Shown here: positions 7,818 through 15,414 of the stretch, one piece after another
How positions within the stretch are numbered: the stretch's first letter is position 1
How the letters are laid out: each line of letters begins with the position of its first letter
Assembly: GCF_008831075.1 (NCBI RefSeq)
Contig: NZ_WBJX01000001.1
Location: forward strand, 878,515 to 942,514
Reading direction: 5' to 3'
Length of the DNA: 64,000 bases
Source: Pseudoclavibacter terrae
Lineage (GTDB): Bacteria > Actinomycetota > Actinomycetes > Actinomycetales > Microbacteriaceae
The notes under the pieces: model-generated
What the model saw: only the letters and a program-made list of their open reading frames with translations
Told to the model about the DNA's origin: nothing
Databases searched by the model: none
Position numbers and translations under genes: made by a program

Positions 7818-8600
7818 ATGACGGGTGATGAGGCAATCTCGCCCGTGCGCGCGCTCCGAGCCCTCAATGCGGCACGGCGCTACGACGGCGCATCCGGGTC
7901 CGGAGGACGGCACGTAGACGTCGATGAGGGCCCTGTCGAGGTCCTCGAGTGGCTCTCCTCTCAAGGACGCAAGCACGACAACCTCCTGGTCCTGGACGAG
8001 TCACGTTCCGCGACCGCCGGAGCCCTCGCCGAGCTGCTTCCGGACGCCCACGTGCTGGCGCCGTCCCTCGACGACCTCGGCTGGGCCCAGAGCTCGGAGG
8101 CCGCTGCGTCGACCAGCATCCCGGCTGTGGTTCAGGTGCTCGACCACTTCTCCATCGAGCGGGCGGTGCTTGTCGGTGCTGCGGGCGCCGCAGACCTCGC
8201 CGTCGCCGTCGCCGTGGCGCATCCGGATCGTGTGGGAGCGCTCGTGCTGATCAACGGCGGCATCGGGGCGTCTGAGGAGCGTGCCGACGTGACGGTGGGC
8301 GCCGGATCCGGGTCGCGCGACGCGCTGTCGGGGCTGCGCGTGCCCGTCGCGTTCCTGTTCGGCGGGTCCGTGGCCGAGTCGATGGGCTACACACCTGCGT
8401 CCGTCCGAGCGATCACGTCCTGGCTGCGGCACGTTGACGCGCAGCATGTGGCTGCGGACGAGCACGAGCAGTTCGAGGAGCGCGCGCTCGCTCTCGTCGC
8501 CGACATCGTCGAGGCCCAGCTCGCCGCGGTGCGTGCGAGGGCTGCACATCCGGCGACCGGCTCCCACCGCGTGATCACGCCGGTCGACGACGCGAACTGA
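7818..8600 (+). CDS. Alpha/beta-hydrolase-fold protein lacking the catalytic serine
   Basis: A 260-aa protein. The segment from about residue 105 (hydrophobic strand, then Arg-Ala-Val-Leu-Val-Gly, then a helix and His-Pro-Asp-Arg-Val-Gly-Ala-Leu-Val-Leu-Ile-Asn) is the core of an alpha/beta hydrolase, with the usual strand-elbow-helix-strand order. The nucleophile elbow, normally Gly-X-Ser-X-Gly, reads Gly-Ala-Ala-Gly-Ala at residues 120-124, so the serine nucleophile is missing. The usual C-terminal His is not obvious either. It is probably a non-enzymatic or binding member of the fold. AAGGAG 8 nt before the ATG at 7818 decides this start over a GTG at 7809. The substrate or partner is unknown. 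Confidence 0.68.
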   Translation: MTGDEAISPVRALRALNAARRYDGASGSGGRHVDVDEGPVEVLEWLSSQGRKHDNLLVLDESRSATAGALAELLPDAHVLAPSLDDLGWAQSSEAAASTSIPAVVQVLDHFSIERAVLVGAAGAADLAVAVAVAHPDRVGALVLINGGIGASEERADVTVGAGSGSRDALSGLRVPVAFLFGGSVAESMGYTPASVRAITSWLRHVDAQHVAADEHEQFEERALALVADIVEAQLAAVRARAAHPATGSHRVITPVDDAN

Positions 8601-8694
8601 CCGCCGCTCATCCGCTGTCTGGGCGACGGCGCGCGGCGTCGTCGTATGCTGGACAGTTGCACATACGGGCGCGCCGAGCCCGAAGAGGTATTGG

Positions 8695-8718
8695 ATGGTC
8701 TATGAGCGTCGCAGCTAG
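8695..8718 (+). other. Seven-codon upstream ORF overlapping the double-GNAT start
   Basis: ATG at 8695 reads Met-Val-Tyr-Glu-Arg-Arg-Ser-stop and has the only well-spaced ribosome site here (AGAGG, 6 nt upstream). The GNAT gene starts out of frame inside it at 8702, 13 nt from the same site. It could tune GNAT translation by coupling, or it could be chance. Confidence 0.35.
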
Positions 8719-9790
8719 CGTCGAGCCACGCACGAACACGAACCCGGACAGTTTCATCGTCCGAGAAGCACGAACGGACGAATTCGAGGCCATTGGGGCT
8801 CTGACGGTTCGGGCCTTCGACGCCGGTTCCCACGGCAGTGCGCGGTGGCGTGAGTGGCGTCGACCCGCGGAGCGGGACGTCTCCGCACGAAGCGAGGCTG
8901 GCACGGTGCTCGTGGCTGTTGCCGATGGCAGCGGATCGCAGGCTTCCGCGGTGATCGGGACGACGACGGTGCTTCGAGCCGGGACGGACCCCGCACGTCT
9001 CGCACGCGGCGACGAGGCCGAGCTGCGCTTCACCGCGGTGGCTCCCGAAGCGCGCGGTGCAGGGGTCGCGGATGCGCTGGTCCACGCGGGCCTCGAGCTC
9101 GCCCGCCGAGGCGGCGCGAGGGCGGTCGTCCTCGACGTGGGTGCCGCGAACACGCAGGCCAGACGGCTTGCCGAGCGCGTCGGATTCGCCAGGGTGAAGG
9201 GCCGGGACACCGAGGACGAGACGGCCGGCGTGGAGCTGGCCTACCGCTACGACCTGACGCAGACCGAGGGGATCCGCATCCGCCTGGTCAGACATGGTGA
9301 GATCGAAGCCATCGGCAGGCTCACCGAGCGCGCCTACAGCAACGACTACGAGGTGACCCCCAGCTACGCGGAGGACCTGCGCGACGCCGCCAGCCGCGCG
9401 CGACGCGATGAGGTCTGGGTGGCCGAGGACACAGCTACGGGGCAGATCCTGGGTTCGGTGTGGACGCCGAGGCCTGGAGAGCGGATCTCCCAGCTCGCCC
9501 GGCCCGGAGAATTGGACTTCCGCATGCTCGCGGTGGCTCCTGAAGCCCGAGGTCGAGGCATCGGTCAGGCGCTCGCGGGTCACGTCATCGCGCTTGGCCG
9601 AGACCGTGGGGCATCGCGCGTGGTCATGAACAGCGGGCCGGAGATGCTCGGCGCCCATCGCCTCTACGAACGGCTCGGCTTCGTTCATCTCACCGACCGT
9701 GAGGGCCCGAAGGAAGTGGCCCCCGGCATCGTCGTGCACCTCTACGCCTTCGGCTACGACCTCAGCGCCTCACCGGCAGTGGAGATCTGA
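8702..9790 (+). CDS. Tandem-domain GNAT acetyltransferase
   Basis: A 362-aa protein with two GNAT folds. The first spans residues about 17-185, with the acetyl-CoA loop region Val-Ala-Pro-Glu-Ala-Arg-Gly-Ala-Gly-Val-Ala near 115. The second spans about 190-355, with Val-Ala-Pro-Glu-Ala-Arg-Gly-Arg-Gly-Ile-Gly-Gln-Ala near 275 and the C-terminal Tyr-Glu-Arg-Leu-Gly-Phe. The second loop matches the Arg/Gln-X-X-Gly-X-Gly/Ala consensus well and the first is more divergent, so only one site may be active. The ATG at 8702 is chosen because the open extension to 8657 has poor third-position GC. A TATGCT -10-like box lies at 8645-8650. The acetylated substrate is unknown. Confidence 0.8.
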   Translation: MSVAASVEPRTNTNPDSFIVREARTDEFEAIGALTVRAFDAGSHGSARWREWRRPAERDVSARSEAGTVLVAVADGSGSQASAVIGTTTVLRAGTDPARLARGDEAELRFTAVAPEARGAGVADALVHAGLELARRGGARAVVLDVGAANTQARRLAERVGFARVKGRDTEDETAGVELAYRYDLTQTEGIRIRLVRHGEIEAIGRLTERAYSNDYEVTPSYAEDLRDAASRARRDEVWVAEDTATGQILGSVWTPRPGERISQLARPGELDFRMLAVAPEARGRGIGQALAGHVIALGRDRGASRVVMNSGPEMLGAHRLYERLGFVHLTDREGPKEVAPGIVVHLYAFGYDLSASPAVEI

Positions 9791-9840
9791 CCCTCCTAGA
9801 CTCTGACGCATCCGATCTCTCGTTCAGCGGTGAGGAGCAG

Positions 9841-10131
9841 ATGATGCCCAGGTACGACCACTTCGAAGCGGCCCGCGCACGCGCCATCGGCGCAGGCGCG
9901 TCATCGCTGGTCGACCCGAACGACCCGCACCCCATGGCTGGGCCGCCCGAGTTCCGGGACACGCAGTTCGGGCCGAGGCCGGGCGACGAGGATGCACGCT
10001 TCGGTGCCTTCGAGGAGGCAGTGGTGCTCGGCGAGCCCGCGGACACCCCCTTCGGAAGGATGGCGAACCTCGTCGATCCCTTCGGCGCGGGCTGCTGCCT
10101 GGTCGAGGCGCAGGAAGGCGCCGGCGAGTGA
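9841..10131 (+). CDS. Short VOC/glyoxalase-like protein (C-terminal half only)
   Basis: A 96-aa protein. The C-terminal 35 residues, with Gly-Glu-Pro-Ala-Asp-Thr-Pro-Phe-Gly-Arg-Met-Ala and Val-Asp-Pro-Phe-Gly, resemble the last beta-strands of vicinal-oxygen-chelate (glyoxalase/bleomycin-resistance) proteins. The N-terminal part is Asp/Pro-rich and does not form the other half of the domain, so it may be a remnant or a half-domain. GTGAGGAG lies just upstream of the ATG, and the gene overlaps the next SDR gene by 4 nt, so it is translated as part of that pair. Function unknown. Confidence 0.6.
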   Translation: MMPRYDHFEAARARAIGAGASSLVDPNDPHPMAGPPEFRDTQFGPRPGDEDARFGAFEEAVVLGEPADTPFGRMANLVDPFGAGCCLVEAQEGAGE

Positions 10132-11075
10132 GGGCACCCGCCGAGTACGGGCGACACGACCTCACTGGTCGCCGCTACCTGATCACCGGCGCCTCGACGG
10201 GGCTCGGCTTCTTCACGGCGAGAAGCCTCGTCGGGCGGGGCGCGGAGGTGGTCATCACGGGCCGCAGCGCCACGCGACTCGCCGCGGCCGCGGCCGGCAC
10301 CGGACGTCCGGACCTCACCGCCACGCTGCCGTTCGACATCGCAGAGCTGAGCGAGGTCGATGGTGCCGCGCGGACGCTACTCGAGGGGCAGAACGGCGGA
10401 GGCGGGTTCGACGGTGTCGTGCTCAACGCCGGTGTCGTTCACCCGCCCGCAGATCGCGAGACGACGAGCGACGGCGTCGAGCGGGTCTTCGCGACCAACG
10501 TGCTCGGACACTTCGCCCTGCTGAGCCGCCTGACGGCCGAGGCAGCGCTCCGCGAAAGCGCGGCGATCGTGTGGCTCGGCAGCATCGCGCCCGCCCTGAC
10601 CCGCGCGCACCTGCAGGACGTGCAGCTGCGCGGCGGTTACTCGTCGTGGAATGCCTATGCGCAGTCGAAGCTCGCGACCCAGGTGCTCGCCATCGAGGGC
10701 GATCGGCGGGCGCGCGCCGCCGGAGGGCACGTGCGGAGCCTCGTCGCGCATCCGGGATACTCGACCGGCGGACTGACACCGACGGTGGCTGGCGTGCACG
10801 AACCCTCGCTCGGCAAGCGAGCCCTCGACGGGCTGCTCGCCGTCGCCGCACAAGGCAAGGACGATGGCGCCCTGTGCCAGCTCCGGGCCGTGACCGACCC
10901 GGAGCTCTGTGGCGGGGAGACCATCGTCCCGGCCCGTCTCACGCGAGGCCGCCCGGTGCTGGGCACCTCGCACTGGCGCAGCTACGACAGCGAGCTGGGC
11001 GAGCGCCTCTGGGACTACTGCGCGTCGCTTGCGGGCGCCGCGCCCGACTTCTCGGCGATCTCGGCGCGAACCTGA
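10128..11075 (+). CDS. Short-chain dehydrogenase/reductase
   Basis: A 315-aa SDR oxidoreductase using NAD(P). The cofactor loop Thr-Gly-Ala-Ser-Thr-Gly-Leu-Gly is at residues about 20-27, Leu-Asn-Ala-Gly near 101, a Ser after the Val-Trp-Leu-Gly strand near 148, and the active site Tyr-Ala-Gln-Ser-Lys near 175-179. It ends longer than classical SDRs, like the retinol-dehydrogenase/WWOX type. The GTG start overlaps the preceding short gene (GTGA). Its last 61 nt overlap the 3' end of the convergent thioredoxin gene. Substrate unknown. Confidence 0.85.
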   Translation: MRAPAEYGRHDLTGRRYLITGASTGLGFFTARSLVGRGAEVVITGRSATRLAAAAAGTGRPDLTATLPFDIAELSEVDGAARTLLEGQNGGGGFDGVVLNAGVVHPPADRETTSDGVERVFATNVLGHFALLSRLTAEAALRESAAIVWLGSIAPALTRAHLQDVQLRGGYSSWNAYAQSKLATQVLAIEGDRRARAAGGHVRSLVAHPGYSTGGLTPTVAGVHEPSLGKRALDGLLAVAAQGKDDGALCQLRAVTDPELCGGETIVPARLTRGRPVLGTSHWRSYDSELGERLWDYCASLAGAAPDFSAISART

Positions 11076-11401
11076 TCCATGTCGACGTTCTCGAGTGCCT
11101 CGATCAGCTTCTCCACCCCGGCGAGGGGCATCGCACCGGGCTCGCGGTACAGCAGCACGCCGTCACGGAATGCCATCAGCGTCGGAATCGACGTGATCTG
11201 CAGGCCAGCGGACAGCTCCTGGTTGCTCTCGGTGTCGACCTTCGCGAACGTGATGTCCTCGTGGCGCTCGGACGCGGCGGAGTAGATCGGACCGAACTGA
11301 CGGCACGGGCCGCACCATTCAGCCCAGAAGTCCACGAGCACGATGCCCGAGGAGTCGACCGTGTCCTTGAACGTCTCAGTGGTGATGTCGATGGTTGCCA
11401 T
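11015..11401 (-). CDS. trxA: Thioredoxin
   Basis: A 128-aa cytoplasmic protein disulfide reductase. The active site Trp-Cys-Gly-Pro-Cys is at residues 29-33, followed by the cis-Pro motif Ile-Pro-Thr near 74. About 20 residues beyond the fold form an Ala-rich tail. The ATG at 11401 follows AGGAG with a 4-nt gap; the frame stays open upstream to an alternative start at 11443 that has no such site. The gene is convergent with the SDR gene and shares 61 nt with its end. It is divergent from a DHA2 efflux gene 105 nt away. Confidence 0.93.
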   Translation of the reverse strand: MATIDITTETFKDTVDSSGIVLVDFWAEWCGPCRQFGPIYSAASERHEDITFAKVDTESNQELSAGLQITSIPTLMAFRDGVLLYREPGAMPLAGVEKLIEALENVDMDQVRAEIAEKSGAAPASDAQ

Positions 11402-11505
11402 GCGTCTCCTATCTCGGGGCGTACGGGGAGCACAACGCCCCACGGATGCACGCTATTCCGTCGGCGCTGAGCGTGGCATCTGCAAGGGGCGTAGCATCCA
11501 CCCTC

Positions 11506-12975
11506 GTGGAAACTGTCTCCCGCCCCTGGCCCGCCCTCTGGGCCCTCGTCATCGGCTTCTTCATGATCCTGGTGGACTCGACGATCGTCTCCATCGCGAA
11601 CCCGGCGATCCTGCGGGACCTGCAGACCGACATCACCGCCGTCATCTGGGTCACCAGCGCCTACCTGCTCAGCTACGCCGTGCCGCTCCTCATCACCGGC
11701 CGGCTCGGCGACCGGTTCGGGCCCAAGCGCATCTACCTCATCGGCCTCGTCGTGTTCACGCTCGCCTCACTCTGGTGCGGCCTGTCGGGCGACATCGGGA
11801 CCCTGATCGCCGCCCGCGCAGTTCAGGGCCTCGGCGCCGCGCTCATGACGCCGCAGACCATGTCCGTCATCACCCGGATCTTCGCACCCGACAAGCGCGG
11901 TGCAGCCATGGGTCTCTGGGGTGCGGTCGCCGGCGTCGCCACGCTGGTCGGGCCCATCCTCGGAGGATTCCTGGTCGACAGCCTCGGCTGGGAATGGATC
12001 TTCTTCGTGAACGTGCCTGTCGGCGTCGTCGCGTTCATCCTGGCCTGGCGCCTCGTGCCGAGCCTCGAGACGAAAGCGCACTCCTTCGACTGGCTCGGGG
12101 TCGTGCTGAGCGCCGTCGGCCTCTTCCTGCTCGTGTTCGGCATCCAGGAAGGCCAGACCTTCGACTGGGGTCAGATCGCCGGGCCCATCTCCGTGTGGAG
12201 CCTCATCATCGCTGGCGGGGTCGTGCTCGCCGGTTTCGTGGTCTGGCAGCGATTCAACCGGAGGGAGCCCCTCCTGCCGCTCAGCCTGTTCCGGGACCGG
12301 AACTTCACGGTCGCGAATCTCGGCATCTCGGTGCTGGGGCTCGCCATCGTGTCGATGCCGCTGCCCATCGCCTTCTACTTCCAGACAGCGCGCGCCCTCG
12401 AACCCACGCAAGCCGCGCTCATGCTCGTGCCCATGGCGGTCGTCTCCGGGGCCATGGCACCCTTCGTCGGCCGGCTCACCGACCGAACCCAGCCGCGCTG
12501 GATCGCCTTCGCCGGCTTCCTCATCGTCGCCGCGTCGCTCACCTGGCTGTCGCTGCTCATGACGGCAGACCGGCCGCTCTGGCAGCTGCTGATCCCGCCC
12601 GCATTCCTCGGCCTCGGACTCTCGGGCCTCTGGGCTCCGCTCGCGACCAGCGCGACGAGGAACCTCCCGCCGGCGCTCGCGGGGGCCGGGTCGGGGGTCT
12701 ACAACATGACGCGCCAGGTCGGGTCCGTGCTCGGCTCGGCCGCGATCGCGGCCCTCATCAGCTCGCGCCTCGCCGCGGAACTGCCTGGAATGCCGGCGGA
12801 GGCGGCCGAGCAGAGCAGCGGCGAGCTGCCCGCCGCAGTCGCCGAGGGGTTCTCGGCCGCGATGGGGCAGGCGCTGCTGCTGCCGATCGCTGCGTTCCTC
12901 GTGGGGGCGGTCATCGTCCTCTTCTTCGAGAAGCCGCGAGTCGAGGAGACCGCGCGGGCCGAGAACCGCGCGTAG
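11506..12975 (+). CDS. DHA2-family MFS drug-efflux transporter (14 TM)
   Basis: A 489-aa proton-coupled exporter of the EmrB/QacA type. Hallmarks are Asp-Ser-Thr-Ile-Val near residue 24, the loop motif Gly-Arg-Leu-Gly-Asp-Arg-Phe-Gly-Pro-Lys-Arg near 66, the motif C region Gly-Pro-Ile-Leu-Gly-Gly-Phe near 152, and about 14 helices. The GTG start at 11506 is chosen because it opens the conserved N-terminus and lies 8 nt after a TAGCAT -10-like box (11492-11497), giving a near-leaderless mRNA. An in-frame ATG at 11446 has no ribosome site. The gene is followed by a strong hairpin. Substrates are not predictable. Confidence 0.87.
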   Translation: METVSRPWPALWALVIGFFMILVDSTIVSIANPAILRDLQTDITAVIWVTSAYLLSYAVPLLITGRLGDRFGPKRIYLIGLVVFTLASLWCGLSGDIGTLIAARAVQGLGAALMTPQTMSVITRIFAPDKRGAAMGLWGAVAGVATLVGPILGGFLVDSLGWEWIFFVNVPVGVVAFILAWRLVPSLETKAHSFDWLGVVLSAVGLFLLVFGIQEGQTFDWGQIAGPISVWSLIIAGGVVLAGFVVWQRFNRREPLLPLSLFRDRNFTVANLGISVLGLAIVSMPLPIAFYFQTARALEPTQAALMLVPMAVVSGAMAPFVGRLTDRTQPRWIAFAGFLIVAASLTWLSLLMTADRPLWQLLIPPAFLGLGLSGLWAPLATSATRNLPPALAGAGSGVYNMTRQVGSVLGSAAIAALISSRLAAELPGMPAEAAEQSSGELPAAVAEGFSAAMGQALLLPIAAFLVGAVIVLFFEKPRVEETARAENRA

Positions 12976-12987
12976 ACGACCGCACCG

Positions 12988-13029
12988 AGACGAAGCCGGC
13001 CGCCGCGAGTGCGGCGACCGGCTTCGTCT
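12988..13029. terminator. Hairpin terminator between convergent genes
   Basis: Arms 12988-13006 and 13011-13029 pair as a 12-bp outer stem, a C-A mismatch and a 6-bp inner stem with a GAGT loop. It lies between the DHA2 pump and the YciI gene and can serve both strands. Confidence 0.75.
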
Positions 13030-13045
13030 GGCGACGTGCGTGCGG

Positions 13046-13333
13046 TTACGGGACGAACGGGCCGAAGACCGGGGTCCACTCGTAGACATCGGTCTGTCGG
13101 ATGACTCCGACCTGCGCGAACGGATCGGCGGGGATCAGCTCGCGCAGCGATGCCTCGTCGTCGCTCTCCCACAGGAGCAGCGCGCCGGCGTGGGGTGCAG
13201 CCCACGGGCCGGAGGCCTTCAGAACGCCAGCATCCTTCTGCTCGCCGAGCCAGGCCCGGTGCGCGGGTCGGTGCTCATCGCGGGTCGCGTCTGAATCGTC
13301 TTCGTAGTGGTAGATCGTGGCGAAGATAGGCAC
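13046..13333 (-). CDS. YciI-family protein
   Basis: A 95-aa ferredoxin-like-fold protein of the YciI family, related to the muconolactone isomerase/EthD superfamily. The conserved His lies in Arg-Pro-Ala-His-Arg-Ala-Trp near residue 24, and Gly-Ala-Leu-Leu-Leu-Trp-Glu and Asp-Pro-Phe-Ala-Gln-Val-Gly are typical. The GTG start follows AGGAG by 6 nt. It begins 8 nt after the PRC-barrel gene ends and is probably cotranscribed with it. The biochemical role of the family is unsettled. Confidence 0.85.
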   Translation of the reverse strand: MPIFATIYHYEDDSDATRDEHRPAHRAWLGEQKDAGVLKASGPWAAPHAGALLLWESDDEASLRELIPADPFAQVGVIRQTDVYEWTPVFGPFVP

Positions 13334-13341
13334 GGATGCTC

Positions 13342-14262
13342 CTAGTTGCGGTCGGCGGTGCTCGGGTCGGTCGTCTCATCGTCTGGACGCTGGAAGCTGA
13401 TCTCTTCCCACTCATTGACGGTGGGCGCCTCGAACTCGTCATCGTCAGCCGCTGCCTCGGCCGTCGCGATGAGGCGAGTGTCGTCGTCATCAGCGGTGAG
13501 CAGCGGAGCCGCGGTCTCGTGGGCATCGAGGCTGGCTTCCGTGTCGAACGCCGAATCCGAGACGGACTCCGCGAGCAGCGCATCCTCGGCCAGGGTCGCC
13601 TCGTCGGTCTCGCCGAGGTCGTCGGCGCGTTCTTCGAAGACGACGGGGGCGCTGCCGGGGCGCAGCTCGCTCCCACCCTCGACGAGGCTCGTCTCCGTTC
13701 CGTTCTCCGGCATGCGCCCGGGAACCTCGTAGTGCACGTAGAGGGCGTCCTCCTCGGCGGGGCTGAGGTTCTGGTCGACTTCCGTGCTCGGGGCGCTCGT
13801 CACGAGCGACTTCGTGTACGGCACGAGGATCCGCTTCTCGTCGAGCTCCGCGAGGTCGAGCGGGATGAAATACTCCTTGGTGCCGAAGAGGCCCGTCTTC
13901 ACGGTGACCCAGTTCGGGTCGCGAGTCTGGTCGTCGAGGTACACCTGGCCGACACGGCCGATGCGCTCGTCGCCGGGGCCGAAGACGGTCGCCTGGAAGA
14001 TGCGGGTGAGCTTCGCCTCGTGCGCTTTCAGCTCGGCGGCGGCGTTGCTCTCCCCGTTGACCGCGGAGCTCTCCCCGGTCAGGGAGTCAGAGTCCTGGTC
14101 GACCTGTTGCGGGGGCGCGATCGGGTCGTCCTCGAGTCCGCCAGGGATCTCGGCGTCGGACAGGGCCCGGTCGGGGGCCTCGGTGGCGTCGATGCGCGTC
14201 GTGTCGTCGTCGCCCGGCTCGAAATCAGGGTCGAACTTGGTGTTCGTGTCGTCGGCAGCCAT
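13342..14262 (-). CDS. PRC-barrel domain protein
   Basis: A 306-aa acidic cytoplasmic protein. Residues about 85-155 form a PRC-barrel (Ile-Gly-Arg-Val-Gly-Gln-Val-Tyr-Leu-Asp-Asp, Trp-Val-Thr-Val-Lys-Thr-Gly-Leu-Phe-Gly, Phe-Ile-Pro-Leu). The flanks on both sides are low-complexity Asp/Glu/Thr-rich and probably disordered. PRC domains occur in photosystem H subunits, RimM and stress-related proteins; in this architecture the function is unknown. GAGGAG 6 nt before the ATG at 14262 decides the start over a TTG at 14280. It is followed after 8 nt by yciI. Confidence 0.85.
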   Translation of the reverse strand: MAADDTNTKFDPDFEPGDDDTTRIDATEAPDRALSDAEIPGGLEDDPIAPPQQVDQDSDSLTGESSAVNGESNAAAELKAHEAKLTRIFQATVFGPGDERIGRVGQVYLDDQTRDPNWVTVKTGLFGTKEYFIPLDLAELDEKRILVPYTKSLVTSAPSTEVDQNLSPAEEDALYVHYEVPGRMPENGTETSLVEGGSELRPGSAPVVFEERADDLGETDEATLAEDALLAESVSDSAFDTEASLDAHETAAPLLTADDDDTRLIATAEAAADDDEFEAPTVNEWEEISFQRPDDETTDPSTADRN

Positions 14263-14369
14263 GCTGTGCTCCTCGGTCAACGTGGATGTGGCGGGTCGCC
14301 CGCGCCGGCCTGCGCGCGAGAGACCTGCACAAGACTAGCGATCGCGGCGGTGCGCTGGCCGAGTCGTGG

Positions 14370-15320
14370 CTAGGACGCGGCTCCGGGCGGCGCCGCATCC
14401 CCGGATGCCGACGGCCGCGTCGAGGTCTGTCTGCCGGCAGGGGCGGGTGGCGGGACGGCCGGCGCTGTCGTTCGCCTGGCGGCCCTCGTCCTGGCGCCCT
14501 TGACGCTGAGCCGAACGATGAGCCATGCCGCGGCGCCGAGGACGGTCAGGAGCACGAGGCCGGGCAACGCGAAGCCGAACGCGGTCCAGAAGGCCGCGAA
14601 CCCGCGGAACAGGGCAGCCATGCCATCGCGCAGCCCGGCCAAGAACCCGGCTGGCTCACCGCCGGGCGCTGGTGCGTCGCTCGAGATCGAGATCGACACG
14701 GTCGAGTAGGTGATGCTCTCCTCGAGCACCTCGAGCTGTGCGCGCAGGCTCTGCAGCTCGCCGCTGCGCTCGGTGAGCGTCGTCTCGATGGCAAGGAGGT
14801 CGTCCACCTCCGTCGCCGAGGAGAGCATTCCCCGCAGGGAGGTGACCGAGGCCTCCAGCGTCGCCACCCGGGAGGCCATGTCGGTCTTCTGCAGGGTCAC
14901 GTCGACCGCCGAGGTCTCGACCGAGACGACCTCGCCGACCTCGCGCAGCTCGGTGATGAACGCGTCGTAGTCCTCAGCCGGGACGCGGGCCGTCAGCTGC
15001 GCGGAGATGACGTCGCCACCGGTCTCCGAGCGAGCGTCGATGCGGCCGTCGCGTGCCTCCACGAGAGCTTCGACCTGCTCTCGAACGCCCGGCACGTCAC
15101 CCGTCTGGATCCCCACGTACCCCGTCGTCACGACATCGCGATCCTCTTCGGCGGCGCCCGCCATGGGGGCCTGGCCGGCGTCTTCCTGCGCGACACCCTG
15201 CGGGGCCCCGGCGGACTCGGCCGAGGAGGAGCCATTGGCGCATCCGGCGAGCAGGAGGGCCGTCAGGGTGAGGGCGGTCGCGGCTCCGAGCCGCCTCAAT
15301 GTGGTGCGCATAGGTGTCAT
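14370..15320 (-). CDS. DUF4349 lipoprotein with C-terminal membrane helix
   Basis: A 316-aa protein. The signal peptide ends in the lipobox Leu-Leu-Ala-Gly-Cys at about residues 23-27. The DUF4349 region (about 60-245) includes an alpha-helical coiled-coil part (residues about 130-190) flanked by beta-strands. A transmembrane helix lies near 262-285 (Phe-Ala-Leu-Pro-Gly-Leu-Val-Leu-Leu), followed by a basic, Pro/Ala-rich cytoplasmic tail. It would thus be anchored at both ends. AGGTG lies 6 nt before the ATG. DUF4349 proteins are of unknown function, common in actinobacteria and cyanobacteria. Confidence 0.85.
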   Translation of the reverse strand: MTPMRTTLRRLGAATALTLTALLLAGCANGSSSAESAGAPQGVAQEDAGQAPMAGAAEEDRDVVTTGYVGIQTGDVPGVREQVEALVEARDGRIDARSETGGDVISAQLTARVPAEDYDAFITELREVGEVVSVETSAVDVTLQKTDMASRVATLEASVTSLRGMLSSATEVDDLLAIETTLTERSGELQSLRAQLEVLEESITYSTVSISISSDAPAPGGEPAGFLAGLRDGMAALFRGFAAFWTAFGFALPGLVLLTVLGAAAWLIVRLSVKGARTRAARRTTAPAVPPPAPAGRQTSTRPSASGDAAPPGAAS

Positions 15321-15414
15321 GCAAGCACCTGCCGGGGTCGGGCGCGCTCCGAGTTCCCCCAGAGAACGCGCGTCGAGACGTTCGCTGCGATCGACCTGCG
15401 CCGAGGAGAGGCGC

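Noticed and set aside
8657-8701. Leaderless TTG start 15 codons upstream of the double GNAT, behind TATGCT.
   Set aside because: Third-position GC is poor across the extension, so it is more likely the 5' leader.
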